A DNA stretch of 64,000 nucleotides from Calliopum simillimum (taxonomy: Eukaryota > Arthropoda > Insecta > Diptera > Lauxaniidae). Positions 24,181 through 34,592 of the stretch are shown here, in pieces (the stretch's first letter is position 1; every line of letters starts with the position of its first letter). The notes below the pieces were generated by a model. That model saw only the letters and a program-made list of their open reading frames with translations. It was not told the DNA's origin and did not search any database. Location: positions 64,745,407-64,809,406 of the forward strand of contig OX638372.1 of NCBI GenBank assembly GCA_951812925.1. Reading direction: 5' to 3'. The position numbers were made by a program, and so were the translations under genes.

Positions 24181-24697
24181 GTTTTATTTTAATTTGGAGA
24201 AAGCATAATGCCTCCTTTTTAACGGAAGGCTACTTTAGAACGCTTACCGTTGTCTCAAGACATGCAGAGTTGAAAAGAAGAATGGTTCATACATTAATGG
24301 ATAAACACAAACAAACTAAAAATGAGAAAAATAAAATTAGCAAAGATTTATAACGTAATTTTACTTCTAACATCCGTACCCATAAGCAATTGGACATACA
24401 CACAATTTGTATGAGTAAGACATTTATTTTTATACATAAACACAAAATCAAATAGCACCAAGTCAGTTACATCTTCTAATTAACGCATTATTTAATAGAA
24501 AGAACTCCAGTAGGAGACATGATTTCAGTTGCCAAAGTTCGTAAAATATATTTATTTTAAGGTAGAAGTAATATTTCAAAAGGATATATTGTCAGAAAAT
24601 TATCTTTCAAAAGAATATTCTACAAGGAATACTAACATATTAAATATTAAAAGTTCAAAGTAAAAATTTCAAAACATGGAAAATATTGTGGGAAAAA
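24181..24697. other. Unassigned stretch
   Basis: Nothing recognised between the DINE-1-like end and the Tc1-like composite. Confidence 0.4.
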
Positions 24698-25088
24698 TAC
24701 AGTGACTCACAAAAGTATTCGGAATTTGAAAACTTTTTAAAGAATCATAAAATTTTTTAACTACGAATAATTTTTTTTCGAATTACTCTTAACAATTGTA
24801 ACTTGGTAAAAATCTAGTTTAAGCTATCAAAAGAAACTTTCCTAAAATGCTACTTCAAAATGTAAAAAAAGAGCTTATAAGCAAAATCCTACTTAAATTC
24901 AATACACAAAATTATTCGGAATTTTTTTTTTAAAAAATATGGCAATATCTTAAACACGAAATCAAAGAATAATCCAAAAGTATTGGCGACACTCTTAAAA
25001 TTCAATTTATAGTTAGTTTTCGGTAGCTCAGTTCTGTTTTGTCAGTTTTTTTTTTAAGCAAAAGACTTCGTTTTTTAGAAAAAGTAAG

Positions 25089-25245
25089 ATGGGAAGAAAA
25101 TCAGAAGAAACCACCCTTAAATAAAAAAATTTTAATGCGTGAGGACGGAAAAACCCGGCAACCGCACGGCTAACCGCAAAAAGCGCTTAGAATTTGCAAA
25201 AAAAACTTAGGTTGCAACAAATGGTTTATGTCAAGCGTTAGTTTT
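25089..25245 (+). pseudogene. Tc1-like transposase pseudogene, left copy
   Basis: Begins MGRKSEETTLK, meets stops, then after an internal deletion reads ANRKKRLEFAKKNLG, the segment just before the catalytic SDE motif in Tc1-like transposases. Beyond the LINE, at about 26155, the frame resumes as FRDETKYYI, equivalent to FSDETKFN with the first catalytic Asp. So this copy once ran through the LINE site. The rest of the catalytic domain is missing because the inverted right copy starts there. Confidence 0.8.
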
Positions 25246-25246
25246 A

Positions 25247-26144
25247 TGTATGTATGTATACTCCTTTAACTCCTAGGAGGAGCATAGGGCCAATATGAAA
25301 TCTCTCCATTTGTCACGATCCCTTGCGATGACTTTGATCTCTTGCCACGATTTTCCCGATTCTTGGATTTCCTTTTCCAACGACCTTTTCCAGTTGGTTT
25401 TGGGTCTACCACGTCCTCTACTGCCTTGTGGATTCCACTCAAGGGCCTGGCGACAAACTCGCTGTGTGGTTTCCGGAGAGTGTGACCAATCCATCCCCAT
25501 TTGCGCAGCTTGATCTCGTTTGCTATAGCCTTCTGTTTGCATTTTTGATGTAGCTCGGCATTTGATATAGTGCGAGGCCACCAAACCTTTAATATACGCC
25601 TTAAGCATTTAAAATTTTGAGAAACCATATTGGTTCCAGTTATAGGAGAATCATTCCTAACTATGCATGTTTCTTGCACCTCCAAATCCGATGTGCATGC
25701 TGCCGAGGCAGGTGGATTAACCACACTCTGGTGGGTACCACTTGGAGAGTTATTTCCCATCGTTTTCCGATCCATGCTTCATTAGTATAATCTTCTCGGC
25801 AACGCCCCACGCAGTAAGTTATAAGCTTAAAGCTGGATCCGGCAAGCGCTGCAAATATAGTGGCCAAATTCACTTTTAATTTCAGCCGTCCAATCTGGAA
25901 CAGACGCTGACCTGGGAGCCGCCCACTCTGGATCAGACGCTTCAGGATTTCGACAAGATGCTTATTTTAAGGCGGCATCGACTCGCCTTGTCAGTGCCAG
26001 TTACGGGCATTGTGGGTTTTTCTTTCGAGGCGCAACGCTGTCCAACGCTACACCCTTCCACACCCTGGCTGGTCACCCGCTTTTAGTCGCCTTTTACGAC
26101 AGGCATGCTTACCTCGGGCATATTCTGACCCCTTACCCGCAGGG
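25247..26144 (-). mobile_element. Internally shortened non-LTR retrotransposon with both ends and a 10-bp target duplication
   Basis: A perfect direct repeat, GTTAGTTTTA, lies at 25237-25246 and 26145-26154. Reading the minus strand, the element begins CCCTGCGGGTAAGGGGTCAG, followed by GCCTGTCGTAAAAGGCGACT, a conserved head I associate with insect LINE 5' regions. It then jumps to the last part of a reverse-transcriptase ORF and ends with a short ATACATACATACA tail. At 898 bp it lacks nearly all coding sequence but kept both ends, unlike an ordinary 5' truncation. Confidence 0.8.
25266..25700 (-). pseudogene. Non-LTR reverse transcriptase, C-terminal tail, frameshifted
   Basis: The first frame contains LRRILKVWWPRTISNAELH and RKWGWIGHTLRK. 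A shift near 25440 leads to a second frame with RQALEWNPQGSRGRGRPKTN, then WKRSLEKEI and DRDKWRDFILALCSS. WIGHTLR followed by QAL.WNPQG...GRP..TW is the familiar end of many animal LINE reverse transcriptases downstream of the polymerase domain. The clade (RTE-like or a related group) is uncertain. No YADD-containing polymerase core is present. It is the only coding part of the 25247-26144 element. Confidence 0.8.
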
Positions 26145-26179
26145 GTTAGTTTTAGAGACGAGACAAAATATTATATAAG

Positions 26180-26465
26180 TTGCATCTTTATTATATATAG
26201 AAGCGCTTTTTGTAGTTTGCCTTACTTATAAATGTTTTGGAACGTTGAGTTGAATTTTAGTTTTTCGTATGATATCCGACCTGTCTCGAATGCCTAGTTT
26301 CGATAACCAACCAGATCGTTGTGAATTATGAAACTTGTTTCTTTCTATGATGCTGTGTATAGTCTAAATACTTCAACACCGCTTGCGATCTACTAAAGGG
26401 TATTTCCGTCCTCATGCTTTAAAATTTTTTTATTTAAGAGTGGTTTCTTCTGATTTTCTTTCCAT
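26180..26465 (-). pseudogene. Tc1-like transposase pseudogene, right copy, N-terminal half
   Basis: On the minus strand it starts MERKSEETTLK near 26465, then carries stops and one or more frameshifts. NKFHNSQRSGWLSKL is the linker after the first helix-turn-helix (the GRP-like box, here GWL) of Tc1-like transposases, and IRDRSDIIRK and VRQTTK belong to the second DNA-binding half. It ends near 26180 where it abuts the left copy. It holds the DNA-binding part that the left copy has deleted, so together they show both came from one family. Confidence 0.75.
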
Positions 26466-26779
26466 CTTACTTTTTCGAAAAAACGAAGTCTTTTGCTACC
26501 GCAAACTAACTATAAATTGAATTTTAAGAGAGTTGCCAATACTTTTGGATTATTCTTTGATTTCGTGTTTAAAATATTGCCATATTTTTTAAAATTCCGA
26601 ATACTTTTGTGTATTAAAATTATGTAGGATTTTGCTTATAAGCTCCTTTTTACATTTTTAAGTTACATTTTAGGAAAGTTTATTTTAATAAATAAAACTA
26701 TATACTTACCGAAATATAATTATTAAGAGTGATTCAAAAAAAAAATTAGTTCGTAATTAAAAAATTTTATGACACTGTA

Positions 26780-27523
26780 TGTAGGATGTCGAAAAATTTT
26801 GAGTATGCTGAGATATGTTAAATATGTAAATGGAAAAACGGTGATTATGCTGAAAAATGTGTATAAAAAAACAAAATCTAAAAAAATTAAAGTGAACAAA
26901 ACTACTTTTACAAAAATTTCCTAATAAAAATTTTATTCGCAGACAACAATTGCAAAAGCAACATGTCGACAACAACGGATCACGTAACTTTCTTCATGCA
27001 CTTACATGAATTTTTAAGCTTCTTATCAAGAAAACAGCAGTTTGTTTTTCCCTTTTTATTCGTATCAAAAGTTTTAGAAGTTTCACCGTTACCATGAACA
27101 ACAGCAGGCAGGCTATGCTTTCGTGCTTCACAACTTTCAAAGTTGTGATGAGATGCAATAATTTAGTTGTTAACTGGTTGCTCCGTAAAGTGCAACATTT
27201 AAAATTGATGTGAAAAGTGTCGAAACACATTACATTCTCGTTTTTTTTTTAGCAAACTTTTCCAAAAACTTGGTTGAAATGGGTTTAAATATTCTCCAAA
27301 AATATTTTAAAAAAAATACCTTCCGGAAGGTGGCATGATGAACACAACATTAAACAACTTCAAAAACTCATAACTTGAAAACTGCAAAAGATACCACAAT
27401 TTTGAGGATCGCAAAATAACTATAATAAAATTTACTTTTAAATAAAAATATTAAAAAATATTTTGTTCCAAGCCCTAAATCCGCTTTAAAAAAGAAAAAA
27501 AAACTTTTTCTACACCCAAAATA
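26780..27523. other. Unassigned stretch
   Basis: No domain is recognisable in the short minus-strand frames at 26757-26975 and 26994-27230. Confidence 0.4.
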
Positions 27524-27959
27524 AACTAGTAAGGGTGCAACTTTTGGCCTGGCCAAAAAATAAATACCCAACACTGCAGTATTTTAAAAATGTTGCTTAT
27601 ATGGGAGGTGCCACGCCCTCTTGTCCGAGAACACTCAGTTTTTGTTCAGAGCTTGCATTTATAGTTTTTAGTGTCAGAGTGAAATTTAGTTGGATTGTCT
27701 CAAAAAACTCTTTCAGTATAGCATTTTGAAACTTTTGCTTAAATGGGAGGTGCCACGCCCCTTGTCCGATTTCACCCAATTTTTGCTGAGAGCTTTAATT
27801 TATAATTCTTAGTGTCTGAGTAAAATTTGGTTCGAATATCTCATAAAACGCTTTCAGTATAGCGTTTTGAAGATTTTGCTTATATGGGAGGTGCCACGCC
27901 CTCTTGTCCGAATTCGCTCAGTTTTTTCTCAGAGCTTGCGCTTACAATTCGTAGTACTT

Positions 27960-29665
27960 ATCTTCTCTTCTTATACGAGCTAAAATTGTATGTTTGTTTG
28001 TTTGTTTCTTTGTACTTATTTCTGTGCGATTTTAATGAAACTTGGAATAGAGTTAGATATTAGCATACAATGAAGAATGAGCTAAGTTTGAACTTTGTAA
28101 ACGCTCACCAGGCGGCGTGGCACTGCCCTAAATTTTAAATTTGATTTAGTCATAACTCTCAAACAGTGCAAGGTATTTCGATAAAATTTGGTGAGCGGGT
28201 ACGACTTAATAATGCCTTGTAACAGACAAAAATTGAGCGGGATCGTAGAAGTGCCACGCCCACTTTTAAGCCCTTGAAAATTTTGATTCAATATTACTTG
28301 AAAACGACTCCAACAATTTTAATGAAAATTTAGGAGATGTTACCTACGCAAACAAGGACTAATATGTGATACGCCGTTATATTGGAAAAACTCGATGAAG
28401 GGCGTGGCACCATCCACAAAAATATAAAACGGTATAAAAAGAAAACGAATAAAGAAAAAATTCTGAAATTAACTGTGTGGAGCCTAACTACTATAGGGCA
28501 TCTCTGTTCTGAAAGTGGGCGAAATATCGCCGTTGCGCGTGGAACCTCCCATACAAGCAAGATACGTTAAATGCTATTTCTCGCAAATGCTACAAGATAT
28601 TTTAATGAAATTTGGTATGTAGGTACTACATATCAATGCCTTGTAATAACCGAAAAGTGGTCGGTATCGAAGAAGTACCACGCCCCCTTTTTAACCATTG
28701 AACATTTTGATACAATATTACTCGAAAACGAGTGCAACAATTATAATGAAAATGTAAGAGATTGTACCCCTAAAAATAAGTACCTAATAATATGTGATAT
28801 GCCGTTATATTAAAAAAACTCGTTGAAAGGCACCGGCCACAAAAATATAATACGCTATAAAAAGAACACTACTAAAGCAATCTTTTTGAATTTAACGGTA
28901 GGGAGTCTACTTGCTATTAAGCACCTACGAACTGAAAGTAGGCAAAATGTCGCCTGTGGGCGTGGAACCTCCAATACAAGTAAAACACATTAAATGCCGT
29001 TTCTCGCAAGTGGTACAACACATATTCAATAATTGCCATGCCCACTTTTTACCAAAACAAAAAATTTGGTTAGTAACTCAGGCACAAAAAAATGGAATGA
29101 ACTTTTTATTTCATATATGCAGTCTTTTCTAATTTTTACCGCTGAATCCGTTTTCATCAGCAGAACTATCATTATACCTGCAGGATTTTGAAATATCCTT
29201 GCGTGAAGTTGAAGAAAACGCTGTGTTCAGTCTTACTGCGTGTCATCAAGAAAAGGTGAAATCCTTTTTTATTAATCGCGTCGAATAGCCACACTTTTCC
29301 TTATCAACATATCCTTGCGGTCTTTTCCAATAGGTCTCTTACTTTCCGAGGTATGATGATAAGATATTTCAGCCCCCATACGAGAGACGAAATATTTTGG
29401 GTGCGTGGCATATCCCATTTTTTATTTTAGGGCATTCTATTTCACCAAAATAATTTGGAGTTCTTCATATTTTTCTCTACCATTCGATATTTTCCGAGTT
29501 TTTTTTTTTATTATTATTCTCATCGGTTAATTTATCATTTTGAAAGCATGAACATTGGAGGTGAAAAGGTACGAGATTCATAGCGAAAAATAGCTATGAA
29601 TAAAAACATTGACTAAAATAATAAGATCAGATTGTTGACCGAGCAGGGATCGGTCTCCAGGTACT
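27960..29665 (+). mobile_element. Dispersed repeat B, copy 1 (1.7 kb, 424-bp internal units)
   Basis: Runs from ATCTTCTCTTCTTATACGAG to CCGATCCCTGCTCGGTCTCC and AGGTACT. The same sequence lies inverted at 61736-63552. Internally a 424-bp unit is repeated (ATTTCTCGCAA near 28577 and GTTTCTCGCAA near 29002; TGCCTTGTAA near 28213 and 28636), each with GGCGTGGCAC or CCACGCCC. No TIR and no convincing target duplication, and no coding frame. It is inserted in the DINE-1-like copy. A Helitron/Helentron-like non-autonomous element is my best guess. Confidence 0.75.
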
Positions 29666-30389
29666 ATGTACATATTGTGGTTGCATTGTCGTGAAAAATA
29701 ATCCTAAAGTTGCATTTTGAATATATTTTTTGTATGGGTGGTAGGCGTGTCCGTTGACCGATTTCGCTCATTTTCAATTCACCGAGCTAACTTTGACGAC
29801 GGAGGCAGTGTACTAAATTTCATTGAATTATCTTGCTCAGTTTTCCCAAAAAGTGTATTTCAACACACAGCCAGCCACCCAGCCAGGGCGACGGGATGTT
29901 AGCACCCCATTTATAGAATTTCGGGAAACCACTTATGCTATTCAAAAGGTCATAAAATGGTCAAAAAAGGTCAGTTGGTTTGGCTAATTGGTCAGCGATG
30001 GGCAATTTTTAAAAAAATTTTTTAAAAATTTTCAAGGTCAAGGATATATTAGCACCCCATTTATGGAATTTCGAGAAACCAATTATGTCATTCGAAAGGT
30101 CATAAAATGGTCAAAAAAGGTCAGTTAGTTTGGCTAATTGGTCAGCGATAGGTTATTTTTAAAAATTTTTTTAAAAAATTTTCAAGGTCATTGGAGATGT
30201 TAGCACCCCATTTATGGAATTTCGAGAAACCAATTATGTCATTCGAAAGGTCAACAAATTGTCAAAAAAGGTCAGTTGGTTTCGCTAATTGGTCAGCGAT
30301 AGGGAATTTTTCAAAAATTTTTTAAAGATATTTTTTCAAGAAACCTAAAATTTAGAAAAAAACCGTTTTTTCAAAATAACTTCAAAACG

Positions 30390-32505
30390 GTTTGATTATT
30401 TTGATTATTTATTGATTGAGTTATGGTAGTACGTTGAGACCAAAGATCTCATAGGGTACATTAATTGCATACAATTTCAACTTAAAATGGGTAAAATAAC
30501 ATAATAATGTGAATAAATATAAATTGATTAAACATTGAATTACGAAAAAATATAAATTTTAATCTTAAATTTTATTTTAATTTTAAATTCTATTTTTATT
30601 TTTTTAATTTTAAAAGCGCTTGTTAAAATTAATTTATTCAAAGAGAAAAAAAGAAAACTTATATATTTCTAACAATTATAAAAACTTTTTAATGCCAATT
30701 TGAAGTGCGAAGGATATCGGATACGTTTTATTTCATTTGGTAACGAGTTCCACAGTTTGACAGCACTAACAAAAAACAATCTAGATGACGCAAGATAATT
30801 AAAACTAGGTATACGTATATTGCACACTCTGGTGGTCTGTAGGAAACATAGTTTTGAATATAAGTAATAAGGGGAATGGGATAGCATAAGCTTATGCAAG
30901 AAAATAAGATTTCGAATGTTGTAAAAATTTATTATATCACAGTTGAGTATTTTACTAGAATAGGCAGAAATGTGGTCGTATTTTCTTTAAGAAAAGACAT
31001 ACCTTGCAGTAGTGTTTAAAGCTAGTTGCAATTTTTGTTTCGATGATGCATCAATGTTTCCATATATTAACTCACTGTATGAAAGGATAGGAATTATAAA
31101 AGTTCTGATGAGCTTTAGTTTAACTTCCTGTGGGATAAAGTTCGATGTCGGCCACAGATTTCTAATTAATGCATATATTTTCTGAGTTATAGAGTTAACG
31201 TGATCTACACAATTTAAGTTTGAGTTTATTTTGAAACCCAAACTTGTTACGCTTTGTTCAAATTTTATTGTCATCCCACCTAAAGAAATTGAGGGTATCG
31301 AGGATAAATCAAATTTGTTATGGGAAATCGCTAAAGCTTTAGTTTTTGAACAATTCAACTTGAGGTTATTCTCATATGCCCATGCACAGATTCGATTTAG
31401 GTCTTCATTTATTCTGCAAATCAAATCTTCACACAGACCAATTGGCCTAGACAGATATACTTGGGAATCATCAGCATAGAGATGTATAGTCACATTCTCA
31501 CAACAATTTACTATGTCATTTATGAAAACGCTGAATAATATTGGACCTAGTATGGAACCTTGCGGAACTCCTGACATAATTTTCTTTAGACCAGAAATAT
31601 TTGAATTCGAATAAACGCATTGGAACCTATCAGTTAGATAACTTTTCAATAATTGCAGAGAGTGTGTGCCAAAGCCAAAGTAATTGTTTAATTTTGATAA
31701 AAGGACATCGTAATTAAGCGTGTCAAATGCTTTTGAAAAGTCTAAGAGTACTAAAATTGATAATTCTCCTCGATCAAAACTAGGACGAATGTCGTCTAAT
31801 CTATGGTAAGACCAACATTCATTCCAGGCAATCGTTGAAGCATCATCTTTCAAAGCCACCATATTTATTCTTTTAAAGTCATGAAAACTTAAAAAGGACT
31901 CAAGAGTGGGTTTGTTGAAACCAATGTTGTATGACATAAAAAGTAGTTCATGATCCGAAATTCCTGGCAAAGATAATTGTTCATTGTGTATAACGTTGCT
32001 TGTGTCTGCAACACCTAACACATCAATAAGACTAGGTTTCGTATTAGGGCCATATCTGGTTGGAAATTTGTTAATAAATGACATTCCCACACCGCTCATT
32101 TTATTTTGTACATCTACAGAACGACTATCCTTTACAAGCAAATCAATATTAATATCACCACAGCATATGATGTGTTCATAAAGGGGGCTTAGCTCGAGCA
32201 ATTTACTAAAAATATTATCTAAGTTAAATATTTTAGACGGGTTATAAACACATAAAAGTAGACATTTCTGGTATAAATCACTAACCTCAGCGAATATACA
32301 CTCTACTGGGTCATCCACATCCGATTTAAAAATTACATTTATATGAAGTTGGTTTCGTAAATAAATCGCTACACCGCCACCTTTCGCACCCGTACGCCTA
32401 TCGTTTCTTATCAACTGATACCCACTAAGGGCATAATTTTTATCTTCTACATCTTCTCTAAACCATGTTTCCACTACACACACAATATCAATGCTAAGAT
32501 TATCA
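30390..32505 (-). mobile_element. CR1-like non-LTR retrotransposon, 5'-truncated
   Basis: The left foldback arm stops at ACTTCAAAACGGTT and resumes at GAAAAAATTTGG, exactly the sequence that is continuous in the right arm, so this segment is an insertion. The minus-strand 3' end is a short tandem tail of AATAATCAA units, in keeping with the microsatellite tails of CR1-group elements. The 3' untranslated part is about 280 bp. The 5' end lies inside the endonuclease domain. Confidence 0.85.
30669..32483 (-). pseudogene. CR1-like ORF2: endonuclease plus reverse transcriptase, one stop, internal deletion
   Basis: In an active element this protein nicks target DNA and copies the RNA into it. About 605 codons in one frame are interrupted only by a TAA at 30987-30989. 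The endonuclease part shows VVETWFRED, GGGVAIYLRN, CGDINIDLL and GISDHELLF. Reverse-transcriptase motifs are VLLDFSKAFDTLN, SGVPQGSILGPILFSVFIND, the catalytic LYADDSQVYL and NCSKTKALAI. The end reads SAVKLWNSLPNEIKRIR, typical of the CR1/Jockey side. Between YHRLDDI and RPSFDRGEL about 150-200 residues with the early polymerase motifs are missing, in frame. Open frames upstream run into foldback-arm sequence (ECSKFFLDN), so the start is not native. Confidence 0.9.
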
Positions 32506-34592
32506 AGAAAAAATTTGGAACATTCAATTCCCTATAAGGGTCTCTTCAAACTGTTTTTTCGTCGGACTTACCCTTAATGAGATATCGCATACATACATTA
32601 GAGAAGATCATATTTTTTTTCCATTACTTTCATTCAGTTTCGGATTCTACGTTAAAATTTATGTTAAAAACTCCTTGGGACCATATATCCAACGTGAATT
32701 TTGACTCAGCCAAAAATTGTTTGAAGTTTTGGGTTTTTTTCGCTGTTGCGAGATTGTCTTTGAAAATGTATAACTTCAGAACAACTTGTTGTATTGCTAT
32801 GATTTTAGCACCGTTCAAACGATGTAATAACGTAGTATCAATGCCTTGGCTAATTTTTGGAAAAGGTCATCTGGTTCAAAAGTTATAATCTTTTGAATGA
32901 AAACATGTAAAAACTTATACGAAATCTTTCAAAAATTTCATATTTTTAAAAAAAAAAAAATTATTGTACTTTTAAGATTTTTTATCCAGATACGGCTAGT
33001 CATTTTAAAGTTATGTCCTTTTGAATAAAGACAGATAAAAACTTTATACAAAGTATATTAGGAATTAACTCCTCCTAGAAAAAAAAAAACTGTTACTTTT
33101 GAATTTTTTTTTAGCTCATCAAAAAGCCCAACGCAGGTCTGTTTTTCAAGATACGGCTAGCCATTTCAAAGTTATGACATTTTAAATGTAAGCAGAGGAG
33201 AACTGTTGGGTGAAAAAATACATATTTAAGGCAAACTTCAACAAAAAATTTTTTATTTTTTTTTTCAATGAGTTCTTCTTTCGATTACCATTAATTAGTA
33301 TAAAAAACTGCCAAAGCATTATGAGCTATAAAAAAAAATTCAAAAGTTTTTTTTTTTTCTAGGAGGAGTTAATTCCTAATATACTTTGTATAAAGTTTTT
33401 ATCTGTCTTTATTCAAAAGGACATAACTTTAAAATGACTAGCCGTATCTGGATAAAAAATCTTAAAAGTAAATTTTTTTTTTTAAAAAAAAAAAAATTTT
33501 TGAAAGATTTCGTATAAGTTTTTACATGTTTTCATTCAAAAGATCATAACTTTTGAACCAGATGACCTTTTCCAAAAATTAGCCAAGGCATTGATACTAC
33601 GTTATTACATCGTTTTAACGGTGCTAAAATCATAGCAATACAACAAGCTGTTCTGAAGTTATACATTTTCAAAGACAATCTCGCAACAGCGAAAAAAACC
33701 CAAAACTTCAAACGATTTTTGGCTGAGTCAAAATTCACTTTAGATATATGGTCCCAAGGAGTTTTTAACATAAATTTTAACGTAGAATCCGTAACTGAAT
33801 GAAAGTAAGTAGAAAAAAAATTTGATCTTCTCTAATGTATGTATGCGATATCTCATTAAGGGTAAGTCCGACGAAAAAACAGTTTGAAGAGACCCATATA
33901 GGGAATTGAACGTCCCAAATTTTTTTCTAGGATGAACCATTTTGAAGTTATTTTGAAAAAACGGTTTTTTTTCTAAATTTAGGTTTCTTGAAAAAATATC
34001 TTTAAAAAATTTTTGAAAAATTCCCTATCGCTGACCAATTAGCGAAACCAACTGATCTTTTTTGACAATTTGTTGACCTTTCGAATGACATAATTGGTTT
34101 CTCGAAATTCCATAAATGGGGTGCTAACATCTCCAATGACCTTGAAAATTTTTAAAAAAAATTAGCCAAACCAACTGACCTTTTTTGACCATTTTATGAC
34201 CTTTCGAATGACATAATTGGTTTCTCGAAATTCCATAAATGGGGTGCTAACATATCCTTGACCTTGAAAATTTTTAAAAAATTTTTTTAAAAATTGCCCA
34301 TCGCTGACCAATTAGCCAAACCAACTGACCTTTTTTGACCATTTTATGACCTTTTGAATAGCATAAGTGGTTTCCCGAAATTCCATAAATGGGGTGCTAA
34401 CATCCCGTCGCCCCCAGCCAGCCAGCCTGCCAGCCAGACAGACGGACATGGCTATATCGACTCAGGAGGTGACGCTGATCAAGAATATATATACTTTTCT
34501 ATACCTGCCACGCCTCCTTCTCTGCGTTACAAACGGAAGGACAAAGTGAATATACCCTGGGTGTAGGGTATGAAAAGTATTTTCAGCGTAAT

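Larger units (their letters stand above)
24700..26777. mobile_element. Palindromic Tc1-like composite with a LINE inserted
   Basis: Bounded by CAGTGACTCACAAAAGTATT on the left and CACTG on the right, with TA at 24698-24699 and 26778-26779. The left part (24740-25150) and right part (26398-26765) are inverted copies of one Tc1-like 5' region; paired landmarks are AAAATCAGAAGAAACCAC with its inverse and GCTTATAAGC with its inverse. Both transposase starts point inward. The right arm lost the TCACAAAAGTATTCGG part of the TIR. Without the LINE (25247-26144) it is about 1.17 kb. Confidence 0.85.
29887..34410. mobile_element. Foldback element with ~1.09-kb inverted arms
   Basis: The ends GGGCGACGGGATGTTAGC (left) and its inverse (right) start arms made of about 150-bp units with GTTAGCACCCCATTTAT (29898, 30048, 30199; inverted near 34118, 34241, 34392). 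Arms continue inward: the left through 30390 and then 32506-33105, the right 33318-34404, meeting around a loop of about 210 bp near 33210. TAGGAGGAGTTAATTCCTAA near the centre pairs with its inverse. No coding capacity of its own. The left arm holds the CR1-like element. Confidence 0.85.
27524..34571 (-). mobile_element. One DINE-1-like element split into three pieces by later insertions
   Basis: The pieces are 27524-27959 (3' end CTAG, hairpin TTTGGCCTGGCCAAA and array), 29666-29887 (core with the ACACGCCTACCGCCC block, inverted) and 34408-34571 (GATCAGCGTCAC and the TATACCCT head, inverted). Each junction rejoins: ACAATTCGTAGTACTT at 27944 continues into TATGTACATATTGTGG at 29665 just as in the intact copy near 42838, and the CAGCCAGCC tract is shared across 29875 and 34415. 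The combined length is about 820 bp, matching intact copies of 802-934 bp. Confidence 0.85.
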
